This document shows, piece by piece, positions 20,401 through 22,670 of a DNA stretch of 22,670 nucleotides (the stretch's first letter is position 1; each line of letters opens with the position of its first letter). A model generated the notes under the pieces. The model made no database searches. It worked only from the letters and a program-made list of their open reading frames with translations, and had not been told where the DNA came from. The position numbers and the translations under genes were made by a program. The stretch covers positions 1 through 22,670 of the forward strand of contig ATSW01010695.1 in NCBI GenBank assembly GCA_000444245.1. Reading direction: 5' to 3'. Source of the DNA: Botryllus schlosseri (Eukaryota > Chordata > Ascidiacea > Stolidobranchia > Styelidae).

Positions 20401-22163
20401 CGATCTCATCCCATAACTTGAACGATAAAAACATTCTAACTGTTATCGGCTCTATGAAGGTTCGCACGGTTGTTGGCATTCTTCATGCCGCTAAATCAAG
20501 AACTCTGAAGCGTTGGAAAGAACTAGACTCGAGAATAACCGACGCTGCTAATGAAGCGAAAGATAATGTCAAGTATTTGTACACATTGGACAAATACTTT
20601 GGACCTCTGTCGAAATGTACTCCGCAAGGTAGGAAATTATGGTAAAGGTGATGTTTTGGTATTTTAATGTGATCGAAGTGGTTCATATTGTGTTCATGTT
20701 GCATTTGCAAAAGATAAAAGTAATTCCGATTTCACTAAAGTTGAACTAATAATCGCACTATCAATGATATTCACCAGAACTGTGTATTGGCTGTGCTATT
20801 GGCTGTCTTGTAAATGTTTTTCTGCATTTTGTAAGTAGAAATGATCAAACTAATTACGATTTCACTGAAGTGGATATACATGCAATGCCGTATGCTAAAC
20901 TTCTGTTGAAGTAATACTAATTGCACTACTGGTATCAATAATATTCACCAGACCTGTATATTGATCGGCTGTACTATTTGCTGTCTTGTAACGTTTTGGC
21001 TGTGTTTTTTTGTGTGAAAAAGATCAATATAATTCCGATTTCACTAAATTTGGCATACCGTACCAGTAATGCAGCGAGTTAAACTTCAGATGATCGGGCG
21101 ATCAATAACACTGGTCAACAAAATGAAATTTTTTTTTCAGGCAGAACATCTGAGAGCCGTTTCTGGGGTTTTTGAGGTTGCTGATTACGAATATCACATT
21201 AGTTTTGCCAGATTGGTTCTTCGTCAGAAGATATTTATACCCCTAAAAAATCCCAAAATTACTGTATATACCCTTAAATATTTCACTTGCTAGGAAGAAA
21301 ATCGTCAATACCGCGAAAATGGGATATTTTGGTCAAAATAGCCCCATGGGTTATCTCCACAACACGAGCCAATTTGAAAATACTAAGGTCATATTCGGAA
21401 TCAGTGGCCTTCGGAACCCCCAAAACCACTCTTACTTTGTCTGCCTAAAAATATGTGTTGACCAGTGTAATATTCTCCAGGCTTGTCCATCGGCTGAAGT
21501 GTTTGGGTTTTTAGCAACAATCGCATCTGCCACACTTGTCATATGTGAGAGAGAGGGAGAGAGAGAGTGAGAATCTTTATTTGTATACATTACATATCAA
21601 CATAACACTGCAAAAATGTAACAGTGAAATGTGACATGCAAGGTAGACAGGAGGCTCGATATGACAAAGTCTTCAGAGCCGAGCCACCCAGATGTGACGT
21701 ATTTGAGCCTAAATGTACACTTTGATTGGATTTGTATTGAGACATGCATCTGAAGAGTGGACCATAACCTGATTCTTGTATTGCCTAGAACTCAATCTTG
21801 ACTGGGTGTTTTGTTGTGTCTGCATTTCGTCTGCATTCCATCCCTTGTGTTTCAGGTATGATCGAAGTTCTACCTGGTCTGATGAACAGCATTCGTATGA
21901 TCCACAGCATCTCACAATTCTACAACACGTCTGAAAGGATGACCTCGCTTTTCGTTAAAGTAAGGCATTTCCAGACCATTCAGTTCCATATCGACAATAT
22001 TTGTATGGTTTTGACTACAGGTGACAAATCAAATGATCACGACATGCAAGCATTACATCATGGGAGGCAAGGATCGCGTGTGGGAGATTGAGAGAACTGT
22101 TTTGTTAGAGAGGATCTCGAATTGTCAGAGACTCAATCAAGAGTATCAGACATGCTTTCACAG
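11402..22163 (+). CDS. DNAH5: Axonemal dynein heavy chain, outer arm, DNAH5/DNAH8 class (N-terminal part; continues beyond window)
   Basis: Eleven exons encode about 523 residues of the heavy-chain tail. Assembled in phase they follow human DNAH5 from its N-terminal LDARH motif through VED...IDx[66 protein letters not shown](R/K)xTSLFVKV and QEYQTCFH. This region is the start of the DHC_N1 tail domain, which mediates heavy-chain dimerisation and intermediate-chain binding. The AAA+ motor and microtubule-binding stalk lie beyond the window. In the family the protein drives ciliary and flagellar beating as an outer-arm ATPase. A Pro/Ala/Gln-rich leader of about 77 residues precedes the conserved part. 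DNAH5 and DNAH8 cannot be separated here. Exon 4 has an apparent one-base deletion. Confidence 0.93.
11496..13278 (+). other. DNAH5: Intron 1 (1783 bp)
   Basis: This is non-coding for dynein. A GTGCAGTCGAACTTCCATAACACGAAG block near 11604 resembles an end of a pogo/Tigger-type element, but its partner end was not found. Overlapping open frames at 11800-12141 (+, 113 codons) and 11770-12060 (-, 96 codons) sit in a GC-richer patch and have no recognised motif. A GCCTGAC/GTCAGGC hairpin lies at 12714-12746. Nothing else stands out. Confidence 0.6.
13279..13415 (+). CDS. DNAH5: Dynein heavy chain exon 2
   Basis: The acceptor CTATGCTTTGCAG ends at 13278 and the donor CCC|GTGAGT follows 13415. Two bases complete a Glu codon from exon 1, then 45 codons read [20 protein letters not shown] and end in an Ala/Gln/Pro-rich stretch. 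This basic, low-complexity segment is not conserved in the family. The call rests on splice signals, phase and composition. Confidence 0.7.
13416..15054 (+). other. DNAH5: Intron 2, left part; no gene identified
   Basis: AT-rich. Open frames at 13756-14082 and 14353-14577 (+) have no known motif and no paired splice signals, and exon 2 joins exon 3 in phase without them. A TGATATCACCAATGGTGAC near-palindrome sits at about 14130. Confidence 0.5.
15055..15248. mobile_element. 194-bp hAT MITE in intron 2, TSD GCTGTGTC
   Basis: The left end CAATGTTCCCTCTAATTTTT and right end TTAGAGGGAACATTG are inverted copies. GCTGTGTC lies exactly on both sides (15047-15054 and 15249-15256). The interior is rich in TGCGCA motifs in both orientations (for example GCGCACGTGCGC near 15219), as in known short hAT families with CA(A/G)TGTTCCCTCTAA ends. 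Confidence 0.92.
15249..16317 (+). other. Intron 2, right part; unassigned minus-strand open frame
   Basis: On the minus strand an open frame at 15828-16097 (89 codons, ending in a stop) is followed about 410 bp downstream by an AATAAA (near 15415), so a terminal exon of a gene inside the intron is conceivable. I see no convincing splice acceptor or recognisable domain, so it is left unassigned. The rest shows nothing. Confidence 0.25.
16318..16443 (+). CDS. DNAH5: Dynein heavy chain exon 3
   Basis: A strong acceptor (TTTTTTTTCAG, ending 16317) and the donor AAG|GTGACG bound 42 codons. The second half, [18 protein letters not shown], aligns with human DNAH5 near its N-terminus (KEAKRALLDARHNYLFAI). 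This is the first clearly conserved dynein segment. Confidence 0.9.
16485..17142. mobile_element. hAT element in intron 3, interrupted by a second hAT, TSD ATATCTAG
   Basis: The left end is TTATAGTGCGACAAAT. The reverse complement of the right end is TAGAGCGGCGCATGG, an imperfect match from the internal TAG onward. ATATCTAG is exact on both sides (16477-16484 and 17143-17150). Subterminal GACTCCG/CGGAGCC-type motifs fill both ends. It hosts the 262-bp element at 16786-17047. A three-base TTA separates the left TSD from the best-aligned TIR start, so that boundary could shift slightly. Confidence 0.8.
16786..17047. mobile_element. 262-bp hAT MITE nested in the preceding element, TSD GTAAAAAG
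   Basis: The left end CAGATGTGGTCA and right end TGACCACATCTG are perfect 12-bp inverted repeats. GTAAAAAG is exact on both sides (16778-16785 and 17048-17055). The interior is repetitive AAGTAGAAGTAG / AAGTACTT sequence without coding capacity. Confidence 0.92.
17151..18129 (+). other. Intron 3, right part; scraps of transposon ends
   Basis: Directly after the TSD, the sequence reads as the left end of a TAGGG-type element: TAGGGATACCATATTTTGAG across the pre-insertion site, then GAAAAGAGGACA. No right end was found. At 17498 a CAGGGGTATGACGGCCAAC block and at 17688 a GCGACCCGCGC block resemble hAT ends, again unpaired. The sequence from 17750 to 18100 shows nothing. Confidence 0.35.
18130..18254 (+). 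CDS. DNAH5: Dynein heavy chain exon 4, with apparent one-base deletion
   Basis: After the acceptor ATATGACAG (ending 18129), the frame set by exon 3 reads [23 protein letters not shown] and then hits TGA (18199-18201). This aligns without gaps to DNAH5 [20 protein letters not shown]. From about 18201 the next frame reads [18 protein letters not shown], aligning to DNAH5 IDQLFAVGGLRHLMFYYQ, and this second frame gives the phase needed by exon 5. The exon is 125 nt. A length of 126 would restore both halves and give 10 residues between VED and ID, as in the human protein. Either a sequencing/assembly error or a real frameshift fits. Confidence 0.85.
18353..18458 (+). CDS. DNAH5: Dynein heavy chain exon 5
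   Basis: Acceptor TGTTGCGTAG (ending 18352) and donor GAAC|GTAAGT. Thirty-five codons plus one base read [20 protein letters not shown], then [13 protein letters not shown]. The end aligns with KPKVFVTEGND of DNAH5. The middle is a variable linker in the family. Confidence 0.9.
18532..18755 (+). CDS. DNAH5: Dynein heavy chain exon 6
   Basis: Acceptor TTCACGGCAG (ending 18531) and donor GAG|GTACCG. After completing a Pro codon it reads [20 protein letters not shown], then [20 protein letters not shown] and [15 protein letters not shown]. This matches the GVCVFFIRT...LDAADGGLL...IPAL block that leads into the DHC_N1 tail domain. It is the strongest single-exon match to DNAH5/8. Confidence 0.95.
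18819..19034 (+). CDS. DNAH5: Dynein heavy chain exon 7
   Basis: Acceptor TTTCAATGTAG (ending 18818) and donor CAA|GTGAGT bound exactly 72 codons: [20 protein letters not shown], then [20 protein letters not shown] and GWSKEIEQ. This matches DNAH5 FLSSLEGFVNVLSGAQE...[29 protein letters not shown], within DHC_N1. Confidence 0.95.
19035..19582 (+). other. DNAH5: Intron 7, left part; nothing identified
   Basis: AT-rich sequence with a T run near 19450. No coding, RNA or paired-end element signal was seen. It precedes the intronic hAT-like element at 19583. Confidence 0.5.
19583..20019. mobile_element. Probable Charlie-like hAT MITE in intron 7
   Basis: The left end CATTGGGTTCCCAACCTGTG and right end GGGTTGGAAACCCCTG are imperfect inverted copies of the common animal hAT end CAGxGGTTCCCAACC. 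The following CTAGGGGGC-TATAAGCAGTTTTCA segment and the right-hand CGCAAAATTTAAAGGG are also typical. The flanking 8-mers do not match (GATATTAT and GTCTCACA), so the TSD has decayed or a boundary is misplaced. Confidence 0.65.
20257..20382 (+). CDS. DNAH5: Dynein heavy chain exon 8
   Basis: Acceptor TTTTTTCGTTAAG (ending 20256) and donor AGG|GTGAGA bound 42 codons: [20 protein letters not shown], then [19 protein letters not shown]. This is nearly colinear with DNAH5 [39 protein letters not shown], in DHC_N1. Confidence 0.96.
20460..20628 (+). CDS. DNAH5: Dynein heavy chain exon 9
   Basis: Acceptor GGCTCTATGAAG (ending 20459) and donor CAAG|GTAGGA. Fifty-six codons plus one base contain [20 protein letters not shown] and [20 protein letters not shown], matching DNAH5 AVLAVLAAAKSKLLKTW...[20 protein letters not shown]. 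It is the best-conserved stretch in the window. Confidence 0.96.
20715..21060 (+). repeat. Intron 9 tandem duplication, two units plus the start of a third
   Basis: TAATT(C/A)CGATTTCACT occurs at 20721, 20851 and 21030. Between them, ATATTCACCAGA(A/C)CTGT, GGCTGT(G/A)CTATT and GCTGTCTTGTAA recur in the same order. The second unit (179 bp) has about 50 extra bases relative to the first (130 bp). It is non-coding and sits in the 1227-bp intron 9. Confidence 0.75.
21160..21435. repeat. Imperfect inverted repeat in intron 9
   Basis: The segment at about 21163-21225 (GGGGTTTTTGAGGTTGCTGA...CGAATATCACATTAG) is a diverged reverse complement of about 21380-21430 (CTAAGGTCATATTCGGAATC...CCCCCAAAACC). 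Similarity continues inward over part of each arm. It probably represents a foldback or MITE relic. A T-tract plus CAG at 21131-21140 looks like a splice acceptor, but exon 9 joins exon 10 in phase without it. Confidence 0.55.
21546..21572. repeat. GA microsatellite
   Basis: A GAGAGAGAGGGAGAGAGAGA run in intron 9, adjoining the possible retroposon tail that follows. Confidence 0.9.
21546..21700 (-). mobile_element. Possible retroposon 3' tail, reverse orientation
   Basis: Read on the minus strand, a body segment ends in ACAAATAAAGATTCTCACTC followed directly by a CT-rich microsatellite. A polyadenylation-like AATAAA just before a simple-repeat tail is typical of SINE/LINE 3' ends. No body motif (Pol III boxes or reverse transcriptase) is recognised. 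Confidence 0.3.
21856..21959 (+). CDS. DNAH5: Dynein heavy chain exon 10
   Basis: Acceptor CTTGTGTTTCAG (ending 21855) and donor AAA|GTAAGG. Two bases complete a Gly, then [20 protein letters not shown] and [14 protein letters not shown]. This matches DNAH5 [34 protein letters not shown]. Confidence 0.96.
22021..22163 (+). CDS. DNAH5: Dynein heavy chain exon 11 (gene continues off the right edge)
   Basis: Acceptor TTTTGACTACAG (ending 22020) and donor CACAG|GTGAAT. Forty-seven codons plus two bases begin [20 protein letters not shown] and end [11 protein letters not shown], matching DNAH5 VTNQIISACKAYITNN...KQEYQLCFHK. The open phase-2 donor shows the coding sequence continues beyond the window. 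Confidence 0.95.
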
Positions 22164-22670
22164 GTGAATTACCGTGCGTGCATGTGTCACTTCAGTTTAT
22201 TGGAAATTTCATGGAGTCTAAACACAGCAAGATTGCGATACAATGCAAAGATTGGTTGCAGTCGATTTTACTAGGAATAATTTTGCAATCAAACACCCAC
22301 CTTGGCCTACAGATATTAATAAAGGTACATGTATGTTAGAGGGCATGTTAGGATTAGAAGTTGTCTAAAGTCCTAATCACTTGGGTAAGTACTGCAGGTA
22401 GTCAAGACCTCAAGACTTGAGTACTTTGTAAAATTACAAGCACTTGAACAGTTGGTTTGTGGTACAGAACTTGAAGATAGCTTTCAATACAACATCCATT
22501 GTAGTAAAATATTTATTCAACTCGAAGACTTTTCGGTTGCCTCTTTTCAAGAGTTAACGGCACACTAAAGGGATTTAAACAGAATGAAAAGCAAAACCAA
22601 AAAGGCGAAGTATGACGCAACAATCAGAAATTACATACCATGAAGTCCGCAATGTAACGATGGCAACAAT
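22164..22670 (+). other. DNAH5: Start of intron 11; nothing identified
   Basis: AT-rich. A short inverted pair, CAAGAC / GTCTTG with AAGTACT blocks, lies around 22385-22425. It is faintly like the AAGTAGAAGTAC-type interior of the MITE at 16786 but has no paired ends. No next exon was found before the window ends. Confidence 0.5.

Noticed and set aside
21131-21295. An extra dynein exon after the T-tract plus CAG at 21131-21140
   Set aside because: Exon 9 and exon 10 already join in phase and match the human protein across the junction. The segment belongs to an inverted repeat.
1-22670. CRISPR arrays, tRNA or rRNA genes, bacterial operons, retroviral or Polinton-like elements
   Set aside because: I looked for spaced short direct repeats, tRNA-like TTCGA loops in context, and reverse-transcriptase, integrase or capsid signatures, and saw none. 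The genome is eukaryotic.

Overview
This window looks like metazoan nuclear DNA: AT-rich, with no operons or bacterial-style genes. One multi-exon gene is split by introns with GT-AG ends. The rest is mostly DNA-transposon debris. The gene encodes an outer-arm axonemal dynein heavy chain, so the organism has motile cilia or sperm flagella. A marine invertebrate is my guess, but the species cannot be fixed from the sequence.

The right half (11402-22163, + strand) holds the first eleven recognisable coding exons, about 523 residues, of a DNAH5/DNAH8-class dynein heavy chain. Every exon junction keeps phase. The gene runs off the right edge at an open splice donor. One exon (18130-18254) carries an apparent single-base deletion: its two halves match the family in different frames. 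Introns fall into two size classes: 61-98 bp, and 1.2-2.9 kb filled with repeats.

The left half (1-11401) has no convincing host gene. It is a graveyard of hAT-superfamily DNA transposons, many with both ends and exact 8-bp target-site duplications (TSDs). A truncated hAT with a C-terminal transposase remnant occupies 1-1100. A degenerate tandem repeat of about 200-230 bp lies at about 1460-2340. A three-deep nest follows: hAT 3094-7027 (TSD CAACGTAG) contains hAT 3683-6465 (TSD GAGCAAAT), which contains a 486-bp hAT at 4478-4963 (near-perfect TSD). The nest sits beside a foldback repeat at 7060-7377. A fourth hAT (9814-10736, TSD GTTATCAC) still carries transposase pieces. A 257-bp element with perfect 33-bp terminal inverted repeats (TIRs) ends about 106 bp before the dynein start codon.

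The same process reached the dynein introns: a 194-bp hAT at 15055-15248 (TSD GCTGTGTC), a two-deep hAT nest at 16485-17142 / 16786-17047 (TSDs ATATCTAG and GTAAAAAG), and a probable hAT at 19583-20019. The main result is this dense, datable pile-up of different hAT families around and inside a dynein gene. I found no undescribed functional system that I could support.
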